Assembly: GCA_003162615.1 (NCBI GenBank)
Contig: PMNG01000093.1
Coordinates: 4,829 to 10,119 of the forward strand
DNA length: 5,291 bases
Source: Methanothrix sp.
GTDB lineage: Archaea > Halobacteriota > Methanosarcinia > Methanotrichales > Methanotrichaceae
Reading direction: 5' to 3'
In this document: piece after piece, positions 1 through 5,291 of the stretch
Numbering within the stretch: the stretch's first letter is position 1
How the letters are laid out: each line of letters starts with the position of its first letter
The notes under the pieces: generated by a model
Databases searched by the model: none
What the model saw: only the letters and a program-made list of their open reading frames with translations
Told to the model about the DNA's origin: nothing
Program-made: the position numbers and the translations under genes

Positions 1-527
1 ACGCAACTCTGGCGGGCTTGACTTTCACCCCTAGGCTATTCTCCTGCGGTGTGGATATCTGCGGGCCCTCAAATCTGACTTCGCTTTTAGAGAGCGTCCC
101 GGCGTACTGGCTGCCTCAGATGGAGCTCTGGACATCGAGGGTTGGAGACTACAGGACGAAAGAAGGAAGAGAACTGCTCAAAGAGCGTTCACCGATTAAC
201 TATGCGGACAAAATCCAGCGACCTCTGCTTATCGGCCAGGGAGCCAACGACCCGAGGGTCAGGCAGAACGAGTCAGACCAGATCGTAAACGTGATGCATG
301 TCAAAAACCTCTCCGTGACCTATGTCATTTACTCGGACGAGGGTCATGGTTTTGCTCGACCTGAGAACAAGATATCGTTCTTTGCTGTTGCTGAGGCTTT
401 CCTGGCCAAGCACCTAGGAGGAAGATACGAACCCATCGGCATGGACTTCAATGGTTCGACCATCGCCGTGCCAACAGGAGCGGATGAGGTTCCAGGTTTA
501 GTTGAAGCCCTGCAGAAGAAACTGTAG
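1..527 (+). CDS. S9 family peptidase (prolyl oligopeptidase-like), C-terminal fragment
   Basis: This is the end of a serine peptidase of the prolyl oligopeptidase / acylaminoacyl-peptidase type, which cleaves short peptides with an alpha/beta-hydrolase catalytic domain. The frame is open from the first complete codon (position 3), where ATLAGLTFTP is read. In the family this follows directly after the GGSYGGY nucleophile elbow, so the catalytic serine lies just outside the window. The other two triad members are visible: Asp in GQGANDPRV (codon 249-251) and His in DEGHGF (codon 345-347). The tail GGRYEPIG...VPGL is a typical end for this family, so the C-terminus looks intact. The TTG at 18 is not a start, because the homologous sequence continues upstream of it. 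The N-terminal propeller domain and the promoter are not in the window. Family assignment is firm; substrate is unknown. Confidence 0.93.
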   Translation, partial: ATLAGLTFTPRLFSCGVDICGPSNLTSLLESVPAYWLPQMELWTSRVGDYRTKEGRELLKERSPINYADKIQRPLLIGQGANDPRVRQNESDQIVNVMHVKNLSVTYVIYSDEGHGFARPENKISFFAVAEAFLAKHLGGRYEPIGMDFNGSTIAVPTGADEVPGLVEALQKKL

Positions 528-530
528 GGC

Positions 531-543
531 TTTCCCTTTTTTT
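531..543 (+). terminator. T-rich terminator after the S9 peptidase gene
   Basis: Three bases after the stop codon the coding strand reads TTTCCC followed by seven T. Archaeal RNA polymerase commonly terminates at such T-runs without needing a hairpin. The next gene is convergent, so a stop here makes sense. No experimental support. Confidence 0.5.
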
Positions 544-561
544 GGATAATGAGCAATAATC

Positions 562-668
562 CAACAACTGACGTGTATTAGTTATTCAACAAGTTGAAGT
601 GTATTGGATATCAATAAGTTGAAGCGTATCGGTAACGCCAAATAGCCCAACAACAGCTACGTGATCGG
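562..668. repeat. Short degenerate direct-repeat array, period 25 nt
   Basis: Two 21-nt units, 587-607 and 612-632, differ at only three positions (consensus CAAYAAGTTGAAGYGTATYGG). A more diverged unit at 562-581 (CAACAACTGACGTGTATTAG) starts exactly 25 nt before the first. A fourth, weaker one at 648-668 (CAACAACAGCTACGTGATCGG) shares the CAACAAC start, an ACGTG core and the GG end, but is out of phase (36 nt). The 587 unit contains an inverted motif, TTCAAC-AA-GTTGAA (585-598). The array lies between the ends of two convergent genes. It has no CRISPR-like spacers: the units are nearly contiguous, with 4-5 bases between them. Function unknown. It could be a decayed tandem duplication or a protein-binding array. 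Confidence 0.55.
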
Positions 669-672
669 CATA

Positions 673-1125
673 CTATAGGATTCCAGACTCTATATTGTTC
701 AAATTTCTGACCACATCCGCTGCAAGCAATGGAAGAATCTTGTGGTATTCGCAAATGGTCAGAACTCGATGGAGCTCGTCCCGCTGGATCGATGCAGTGT
801 GCTGAGCGACGTATAACATAGTGTCAAGGTACCCATCCTCTTGAAGCTTCTTTTGGACTTTTCCCAAAAAAGCCTCATCGATTTTTATTCCCGTTATTCC
901 GATATCCTTGATCGCTTTGGTTATATTGCTACCGTTTAATTTCGTTCTAGCTTCATTTGAAGCTATGGCTCTTTGGGCAAAATCTAAAGACTCCTGAGAT
1001 ACCCCATTCAATATCAGCTCTGATGCCAGGCTCTTCAAGGTCTTGCTCTGAAGAACAGTTTCTGCCTCAAGAGCCAAGTAAGCTTTTGGCGTTATTTCTA
1101 TCTTTGTGTATTTGGGGCTAGGCAT
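673..1125 (-). CDS. Hypothetical protein with ribbon-helix-helix-like N-terminus
   Basis: A 150-residue protein of unknown function. Residues 6-12 (YTKIEIT) could form the beta strand of a ribbon-helix-helix (MetJ/Arc/CopG) fold. Helices at about 13-26 and 28-41 (TLKSLASELILNG) follow, with the spacing of that DNA-binding unit. The remainder, about 44-150, is predicted by eye to be mostly helical, has no recognised motif, and contains one cysteine. The ATG start has AGGAG (plus-strand 1136-1140) ten bases upstream, and a closer GAGGT one base away. A putative TATA box lies near 1180-1190. The gene is AT-rich (21 of 60 bases are G or C in 901-960, against 38 of 60 in 1681-1740 of the M20 gene), which suggests recent acquisition or weak selection. 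It could be a transcription regulator or an antitoxin-like protein; no toxin gene lies beside it. The RHH call is by pattern only. Confidence 0.72.
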   Translation of the reverse strand: MPSPKYTKIEITPKAYLALEAETVLQSKTLKSLASELILNGVSQESLDFAQRAIASNEARTKLNGSNITKAIKDIGITGIKIDEAFLGKVQKKLQEDGYLDTMLYVAQHTASIQRDELHRVLTICEYHKILPLLAADVVRNLNNIESGIL

Positions 1126-1161
1126 TACCTCGCAGCTCCTAGAAGTTTTCAGCCATGCAAT

Positions 1162-1233
1162 TTAATCTTAGATCTGTACTTATTAAAAGACTATGATGTG
1201 CAATAATAAGATCGGCTTTCGATTTAAGATCAA
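1162..1233. repeat. Imperfect inverted repeat around the RHH gene promoter
   Basis: TTAATCTTAGATC (1162-1174) and GATTTAAGATCAA (1221-1233) are reverse complements at 11 of 13 positions, separated by 46 bases. The interval contains the putative TATA box of the leftward gene. Ribbon-helix-helix proteins often bind inverted or direct repeats at their own promoters, so this could be an operator pair, but the region is AT-rich and chance similarity is possible. Confidence 0.3.
1180..1190 (-). promoter_or_regulatory. Putative TATA box for the leftward RHH-like gene
   Basis: On the minus strand this reads TCTTTTAATAA, resembling an archaeal TATA box. It lies about 55-65 bases before the ATG at 1125, which would place the transcription start about 30 bases upstream of the start codon, enough room for the AGGAG ribosome site. 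Confidence 0.4.
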
Positions 1234-1346
1234 TTTTAAGTGTCTCTTGCCTACATAGACACGCGCTGGAAGAAGATGACAGATGACCGAAGAACAATTA
1301 ACGGCATCGTCAAACATTTTCTTCATTCGTTCGGCTCAGAGAAGCA

Positions 1347-1353
1347 TTTAATA
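1347..1353 (+). promoter_or_regulatory. Putative TATA box for the M20 peptidase-mobB unit
   Basis: TTTAATA lies 33 bases before the ATG at 1387. With the usual archaeal distance of about 25 bases to the start site, transcription would begin at about 1375. That gives a very short leader which still includes the ribosome site AGGGAG (1376-1381), five bases from the ATG. The rest of the 261-base divergent region (1126-1386) holds no convincing gene. Confidence 0.4.
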
Positions 1354-1386
1354 GCCCTCTGGACTAATTAACCGTAGGGAGATAAG

Positions 1387-2613
1387 ATGCCGGACGAACC
1401 CCTTTGCCCAGATAAGGACTATCTATTGAATGTGCTGAAAGATCTCATCGCGTTCAAGACGGTTGCACCTCCAGGAAGCCATTACAATGAGATTATCGAT
1501 TACCTTATTTCGGTCTTCAAGTCCATGGGATTCCGGACAGAGAAGATCGTGATGCCCCAAGAGATCTTCGAGGCAAAATGCCAGGACTCACGTCTCACAG
1601 GCGACCGGGTCAACCTGCGGGCCAGCCTGGATTCAGGCGCAAAGGAGACACTGGTCATTTACACTCACGTTGACGTCGTCCCGGCTGGCGATGACTGGTC
1701 GACGGATCCCTTCCGTATGGTTCTGAAGGACGGCAGGGCATATGGTCGTGGGACGTCGGACTCCAAAGGGGCAGTGGCTGGTCTGATAGCCGCCCTTCGG
1801 GCTCTTTTAAAGGATAGTAAGTCCAAGTACAACCTGAGCATTCTGCTCACCACCGACGAGGAGGTGGGAGGCTACTCTGGCCTGTGTTTCTTTGCCGACC
1901 AGGGCCTGATCAAAGGTGACTACATGCTGTGCATGGACGGATTCTGTGATGACCTGGTGATAGGGTCCAACGGAATAGTGACCTGGGAGGTCACAGTCCA
2001 CGGAAAGTCGGCCCACAGCGGTTCGAGCTTCCTTGGCATAAACGCACTTGAGAAGTCACTGCCTGTCATGGAGGCGCTCATGACCCTGAAGAAAGCTATC
2101 CAGTCCAGAAGGTCGACTCTGAGAGCGAGCTCTGCCCTGGAGGCCATCGGTATTGAGAACTTAATGCCCATTCTTAACATCACTATGATCAATGCCGGTA
2201 TCAAGGAGAACATAGTCCCGGACAGGTGCGTGCTTCGGGGCGATCGCAGGGTCATACCGGAGGAGACAATGGACGCGGCCATGGCTGAGATAGAAAAGGC
2301 CCTGGGGCCTCTTGATGTCGACATGGATCTGAAGTTCTTCCCCGGTTATCCACCCATGAGAATGAATCCGGACCATCACTGGATCGGAGAAGTTCAACGG
2401 GCCATAGAGCAAATCACCGGATCTGCGCCCAAGCTCTCGGGAGCCCAGGGCAGCCTTGACCAGGCATATGCCACGGATAAGACAGGAATCCCCACATGCG
2501 TCTATGGAGTTGGGAGGCAGATGGAGAGCAACATCCACGCCGGGGACGAGAACGTCCGGATAGACGACCTGGTTAATTTTGCTAAGTTCCTATTAGCGCT
2601 AATGGGAAGCTGA
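1387..2613 (+). CDS. M20 family metallohydrolase (ArgE/DapE/ACY1/CPG2 type)
   Basis: A 408-residue cytosolic di-zinc amidohydrolase of the family that includes acetylornithine deacetylase, succinyl-diaminopimelate desuccinylase and carboxypeptidase G2. The family removes acyl groups from amino acids or cleaves dipeptides. The expected metal ligands and catalytic residues are visible: His94 and Asp96 in YTHVDVVPAG, bridging Asp125 in GRGTSDSKG, catalytic Glu158 and metal ligand Glu159 in TTDEEVGG, Asp184 in CMDG, and His384 in NIHAGDE. The middle section with VTVHGKSAHSG (about 203-212) begins the dimerisation domain, which ends near residue 310. Length is normal and no key residue is missing. 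The start ATG has AGGGAG five bases upstream. The gene overlaps the next by one base (TGATG), which suggests translational coupling. The true substrate cannot be read from the sequence: no other arginine or lysine synthesis gene is nearby, so argE or dapE names are not justified. Confidence 0.93.
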   Translation: MPDEPLCPDKDYLLNVLKDLIAFKTVAPPGSHYNEIIDYLISVFKSMGFRTEKIVMPQEIFEAKCQDSRLTGDRVNLRASLDSGAKETLVIYTHVDVVPAGDDWSTDPFRMVLKDGRAYGRGTSDSKGAVAGLIAALRALLKDSKSKYNLSILLTTDEEVGGYSGLCFFADQGLIKGDYMLCMDGFCDDLVIGSNGIVTWEVTVHGKSAHSGSSFLGINALEKSLPVMEALMTLKKAIQSRRSTLRASSALEAIGIENLMPILNITMINAGIKENIVPDRCVLRGDRRVIPEETMDAAMAEIEKALGPLDVDMDLKFFPGYPPMRMNPDHHWIGEVQRAIEQITGSAPKLSGAQGSLDQAYATDKTGIPTCVYGVGRQMESNIHAGDENVRIDDLVNFAKFLLALMGS

Positions 2614-3071
2614 TGAAGGTTATATCCGTAGTTGGCACTAAGAAAACGGGAAAAACAACTCTGGTCACTGCCCTGGTGAAATCCCTCAAGCATCACGGTA
2701 AGGTGGGGACCATCAAGAACATGGTCGGGCATCCCGTCGATCATGGTGACACCAGACGTCATTTCGAGGCGGGTGCCGACACGGTGATCGGCCTGGGCGA
2801 TAGCCAGCTCAAGGTGACACCTCGGAGTACTCTTGAATCTGCCCTAGCCGAGCTTCAGGAGGATGGGTTGGACTATGTCGTTGTCGAGGGTTTCAAGCAC
2901 AGCGACCTGCCCAAGATCGTCCTTGGGGGAATCGAGGTTCCCGGTACTATTCGAGAGCTGGATATATCGGAGCTGGATGAAGCAATTATAGCTGAGCTGA
3001 CTGAGCTTGTTTTGGGAATGGAAGAATACAGTCCGCTACCAGGCACACCTCGATTGAAGCCCTCGTGTTGA
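2613..3071 (+). CDS. mobB: Molybdopterin-guanine dinucleotide biosynthesis protein B (MobB)
   Basis: A 152-residue P-loop NTPase of the MobB family. MobB binds GTP and assists MobA in attaching GMP to molybdopterin, which yields the dinucleotide cofactor used by molybdenum or tungsten oxidoreductases such as formate dehydrogenase. Visible features are an N-terminal Walker A motif, GTKKTGKT (residues 8-15), the family segment DTRRHFEAGAD (46-56), and a Walker B-like strand, YVVVEGFKHSDLPKIVL (88-104). The length fits a stand-alone MobB, with no MobA or MoeA fusion. The start codon overlaps the stop of the M20 gene (TGATG), so translation probably depends on the upstream gene. No mobA or molybdoenzyme gene is in the window. 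The last 15 or so residues (SPLPGTPRLKPSC) look like a disordered tail. Confidence 0.9.
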   Translation: MKVISVVGTKKTGKTTLVTALVKSLKHHGKVGTIKNMVGHPVDHGDTRRHFEAGADTVIGLGDSQLKVTPRSTLESALAELQEDGLDYVVVEGFKHSDLPKIVLGGIEVPGTIRELDISELDEAIIAELTELVLGMEEYSPLPGTPRLKPSC

Positions 3072-3134
3072 TCGCCTCAACTTTGCCGTTCGAACAGAAA
3101 AGTTCAACAATGAGAATATCCAACTCCTTCCCAA

Positions 3135-3146
3135 GAGGAGATGATC
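3135..3146 (+). promoter_or_regulatory. Extended Shine-Dalgarno sequence of the small CxxC gene
   Basis: GAGGAGATGATC matches the full complement of the 16S rRNA 3' end (AGGAGGTGATC) with one internal mismatch over the last ten bases, and ends four bases before the ATG at 3151. Such a long match implies strong initiation and decides the start of this short gene. The ATG inside it (3141) leads only to ATG ATC TAA. Confidence 0.75.
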
Positions 3147-3150
3147 TAAA

Positions 3151-3330
3151 ATGGCAGACTGTGAGCTATGCACACTTGCTAAACCGACGCTTTACCCGAT
3201 AAAGGCCCAGGTGCACACCCTGGCTAATCCAGAAGGCGCATACAAGGGAGTTTGTGAAAGCTGCCTCTTCTACCTGAACAAGGCCTGGGAGGAGCGCTTC
3301 GGCGAGAAGAAGGAGCCGGAAAAGAAGTAA
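3151..3330 (+). CDS. Small protein with two CxxC pairs (putative zinc-binding)
   Basis: A 59-residue protein starting MADCELCTLA. It has two cysteine pairs, CELC (Cys4/Cys7) and CESC (Cys35/Cys38), 27 residues apart. This is the arrangement of a zinc ribbon or treble-clef finger that would bind one zinc with four cysteines. Between them lies a polar, probably beta-rich stretch. After them come a helix (about 38-50, FYLNKAWEERF) and a lysine/glutamate-rich tail (GEKKEPEKK). There is no signal peptide or membrane segment, so it should be cytosolic. The start is set by an exceptionally strong ribosome site. It follows mobB by 79 bases with no clear TATA box, so it may be the last gene of the M20-mobB transcript. 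I do not recognise a named family. RNA, ribosome or protein binding would be typical for such a fold but is not shown. Confidence 0.85.
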   Translation: MADCELCTLAKPTLYPIKAQVHTLANPEGAYKGVCESCLFYLNKAWEERFGEKKEPEKK

Positions 3331-3377
3331 AACCGCAGTTGGTCATCCTTTAACACATTATCCTTTCTGACACATCA

Positions 3378-3388
3378 TTTTTTATAAG
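3378..3388 (+). promoter_or_regulatory. TATA box for the OB-fold / oxidoreductase unit
   Basis: TTTTTTATAAG contains a strong archaeal TATA element (TTTATAA, 3381-3387). A start site about 25 bases downstream (near 3410) would give a leader of about 30 bases before the ATG at 3442. The T6 stretch, together with the T-rich sequence just before it, could also terminate the upstream mobB/CxxC transcript. Confidence 0.6.
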
Positions 3389-3441
3389 TTCTAATCCAAG
3401 ATACATCGTCGAACCACGAAGGCGAACGGTGATGCGATAGA

Positions 3442-3810
3442 ATGAAGATGCAGAAAGAAGAAAAGATCGTAGTTGTATTGCTCCTTATGGCTCTGGGATC
3501 GCTGGCTGTGGCAGAATGGACTTTTGGCAGCTCCGATCAGAGTACCGGCACTGGGATATCGGATTCTTCCATCTCTGTGGAGGGTCATGTCCTGAGTATG
3601 ACAACTACTAAAACAGGTGGCAACCTCATCTTCCAACTGGACACTATAAACAATTCCATATTCGTGCCCAGCGGCTCTGGAGCGAAGGATATTCAGGGCC
3701 GGGTTCACTCCGGAGACAATGTCAGGATCAGGGGAATGCTCTCTGAATTCAACGGGAAGAAGGAGATCAAGGTGTCCCGGTCGGCAGATGTAGAGGTAAT
3801 CAGGTCGTAG
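3442..3810 (+). CDS. Exported or membrane-anchored OB-fold protein
   Basis: A 122-residue protein. Residues 1-8 are basic and polar (MKMQKEEK). A hydrophobic segment at about 9-24 (IVVVLLLMALGSLAVA) follows and could be a signal peptide, possibly cut after AVA, or an N-terminal anchor; there is no lipobox cysteine. After a Ser/Thr/Gly-rich linker, residues 44-120 show the strand pattern of an OB-fold (nucleic-acid-binding-like) domain: SISVEGHVLSM, NLIFQLDTINNSIFVPSG, then DNVRIRGMLSEFNGKKEIKV. This resembles the small extracytoplasmic OB domains found in many archaea, whose ligands are mostly unknown. The ATG at 3442 has GGTGAT (3429-3434) seven bases upstream; a second ATG at 3448 is also possible. 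It lies just downstream of a clear TATA box and 26 bases before the oxidoreductase gene, probably as one transcript. The fold is inferred by eye. Confidence 0.8.
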   Translation: MKMQKEEKIVVVLLLMALGSLAVAEWTFGSSDQSTGTGISDSSISVEGHVLSMTTTKTGGNLIFQLDTINNSIFVPSGSGAKDIQGRVHSGDNVRIRGMLSEFNGKKEIKVSRSADVEVIRS

Positions 3811-3836
3811 TTGTTTTGGGAAGGAGAGCGAAAATA

Positions 3837-5056
3837 TTGAAAATTCTGGTCCTTGGTGGAGCTGGAAAAATAGGCTCGGCTGTGGCCTGGGATCTGGCCG
3901 GAGACAAAGAGATCGAGTCGATCGGCATTGCAGCCAGAAACGACAAGTCTCTAGAGAAAATGAAATCATGGATTGCCAGCGACAAATTGGCGGTGCACAT
4001 CCTGGACATTGCCGACGCATCCGCGACTAGACGGCTTATGGAAAAATACGACGTTGCCGTCATCGCCCTGCCGGAGAGAAGGTCCAGCTACAGGACTATT
4101 GAGGCGGCCATCGATGCTGGCATTAACGCCGTTGATGTGCTTGAAGAATACCACCGACGTCCGGATCCGTACGAGACAGAAAATCTGGAAGTGCCGTCAG
4201 GAATGAGCCTGGACGAATACGGCGAATCCCTTCACAGAAGAACGATGTTACAATCCTTGACGGAATGGGTTTTGCTCCTGGCCTCAGCAACATTACCCTA
4301 GGCGAGGGCATAAGGAAGGTGAACGCGTTCTCCGCTGTTGCTCGGGTGGGCGGAATACTCTCCAAGGAGTCCGCTGTGAGACACCCGCTGAAGTACATGA
4401 TCACTTGGTCCTTCAGCCACGTCCTTAGGGAGTACATGGTCAAGGTGAGGATAATTAAAGACGGAATGATCACAGAGGTGGATGCCACTTCTGGAAGGGA
4501 AAGCTTCAGGTTCAGGGCGTGCGGGATGGACGAGGTGCTGGAGTGCGCCATCACTCCGGGCATGCTGAGTTTTCTCTACACTATGCCCCAGCTAAAGAAT
4601 TTTACAGAGAAGACAATACGCTGGCCCGGCTACTGGCAGTCCATAGACACCCTTAAGGAGTGCGGTATTCTCGACCTTGATCCCTTTGAATTCAAAGGCA
4701 CAATTATCCGTCCAAGAGATTTCTTCCTGTCTCTGGTAGAGCCAAAACTCAGGCCACCGCCGGGCGACCGGGACGTTTGTGTAATGTGGAATACGGCCAC
4801 AAGTCAGGACAAAAGGGTCGATTACTACATGTGGACGAAGTCTGATACAAAGATCGGATTGACGTCAATGGCCAGAGTTACAGGCTTCTCAGCAGCCATA
4901 GGAGCCAGGCTGGTTGGAAGATGCGAGATCCGAGAAAAAGGGATTGTGGCGCCGGAAGAGGCCATTTCTGGCGAGCTTTACCATAAATTCATGAATGATC
5001 TAGCGAAGAGGGAGATAAGAATTATAGAAGCATTAAATGGCAATAATAGGCTTTAA
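3837..5056 (+). pseudogene. Saccharopine dehydrogenase-like oxidoreductase, split by a frameshift
   Basis: Two overlapping reading frames together encode one protein of about 405 residues, the usual size for the saccharopine dehydrogenase / carboxynorspermidine dehydrogenase family (NAD(P)-dependent). The first frame (3837 to about 4240) opens with a Rossmann fold, KILVLGGAGKIGSAVAWDLA. It continues through VAVIALPERR and EEYHRRPDPYETE to SLDEYGESLHR. The second frame (about 4238 to 5056) resumes with NDVTILDGMGFAPGLSNITL and runs through RVGGILSKESAVRHPLKYM to the family C-terminus GFSAAIGARLVGRCEI...EKGIV. The change is net -1, near 4238-4244. The first frame otherwise ends at a TAG at 4299-4301. 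The start is a TTG at 3837, ten bases after AGGAG (3822-3826); the earlier in-frame TTG at 3816 lies upstream of the ribosome site and is rejected. Both halves look well conserved, so the break is recent, a sequencing error, or recoded. Its substrate is unknown. Confidence 0.85.
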
Positions 5057-5103
5057 GTGCATGAATACGCAGGACTTCTAAGGCTAACCGTTCTCAGAGT
5101 AGA

Positions 5104-5121
5104 AGACCATGAATATGGTCT
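5104..5121 (+). other. Short perfect hairpin downstream of the oxidoreductase gene
   Basis: AGACCAT-GAAT-ATGGTCT is a perfect 7-bp stem with a four-base loop, 48 bases after the stop codon. It is not followed by a T-run, so it is not a bacterial-type terminator. It could protect the 3' end of the transcript or be a binding site. The rest of 5057-5291 shows no convincing gene, tRNA or repeat. Confidence 0.4.
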
Positions 5122-5291
5122 AAGTTTGTGGAGACGCAGAAAAGCACAATCACTTCGTTCTACGCGCCGGATGAATCCTGGAGTCTGGGGTGTTCTTGGC
5201 ACTCTCACATGGAGTCTATGAAGGCGCCTGAGAAGAGGAGAGAAGGATCACAGTGCATAATTGATCATAGATAGGCTTGTCCACAGTTGGG

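Noticed and set aside
562..668. CRISPR array
   Set aside because: The units are nearly contiguous (4-5 bases apart), degenerate, and too few. There are no spacers and no cas genes.
1276..1371. 31-codon ATG frame between the RHH-like gene and the M20 gene
   Set aside because: It has no clear ribosome site, overlaps the putative TATA box of the M20 gene, and resembles nothing known.
3141..3149. Minimal upstream frame ATG ATC TAA before the CxxC gene
   Set aside because: It falls inside the Shine-Dalgarno sequence itself and has no ribosome site of its own at a usable distance. The ATG is a by-product of the 16S-complementary sequence.
3391..4020. Long minus-strand frame of 209 codons
   Set aside because: It lies opposite the OB-fold and oxidoreductase genes, whose plus-strand frames carry recognisable domains and ribosome sites. 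The antisense translation has no motif.
4225..4265. Programmed -1 ribosomal frameshift in the oxidoreductase gene
   Set aside because: No slippery heptamer or obvious downstream structure was seen. A one-base loss or a sequence error is the simpler account, though recoding is not excluded.
4265..5056. Independent gene starting at the ATG at 4265
   Set aside because: Conserved family sequence (NDVTILDG) continues upstream of this ATG in the same frame, so it is an internal methionine of one larger enzyme.
5128..5274. 48-codon GTG-started open frame in the tail region
   Set aside because: No ribosome site lies before the GTG, the composition has no protein-family signal, and length alone is not evidence. 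The internal ATG at 5209 is equally unsupported.

Overview
The window most likely comes from an archaeon. Plausible TATA boxes sit at archaeal distances ahead of three genes or transcription units (about 1180-1190 on the minus strand, 1347-1353 and 3381-3387 on the plus strand). One Shine-Dalgarno sequence is nearly a full complement of the archaeal/bacterial 16S 3' end. The small exported OB-fold protein and the saccharopine-dehydrogenase-like protein are of types I associate with Euryarchaeota, perhaps the Thermoplasmata / Methanomassiliicoccales side. That placement is inference, because no rRNA or other marker gene is present.

Layout. Positions 1-527 hold the 3' end of an S9 (prolyl oligopeptidase family) serine peptidase gene, closed by a T-run. 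Positions 528-672 lie between convergent genes and carry a small degenerate direct-repeat array with a 25-nt period. Positions 673-1125 (minus strand) encode a 150-residue protein with a ribbon-helix-helix-like N-terminus. This gene is clearly more AT-rich than its neighbours, and an imperfect inverted repeat brackets its putative promoter. The divergent intergenic region 1126-1386 separates it from a plus-strand group: an M20-family metallohydrolase (1387-2613), the molybdopterin-guanine dinucleotide protein MobB (2613-3071, one-base TGATG overlap) and a 59-residue protein with two CxxC pairs (3151-3330).

A second plus-strand unit starts behind a good TATA box. It holds a membrane-anchored or secreted OB-fold protein (3442-3810) and, 26 bases later, a saccharopine-dehydrogenase-like oxidoreductase (3837-5056). 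The oxidoreductase gene is split by a net -1 frame change near 4238-4244. Positions 5057-5291 contain no convincing gene, only a 7-bp hairpin.

How they fit together. The M20 enzyme and MobB are probably translationally coupled, but no shared pathway is evident. MobB implies that the organism makes a dinucleotide form of the molybdenum/tungsten pterin cofactor. I see no defence system, CRISPR array, transposase or RNA gene. The points most worth checking are the frameshifted oxidoreductase, the small CxxC protein, and the AT-rich RHH locus with its repeats.
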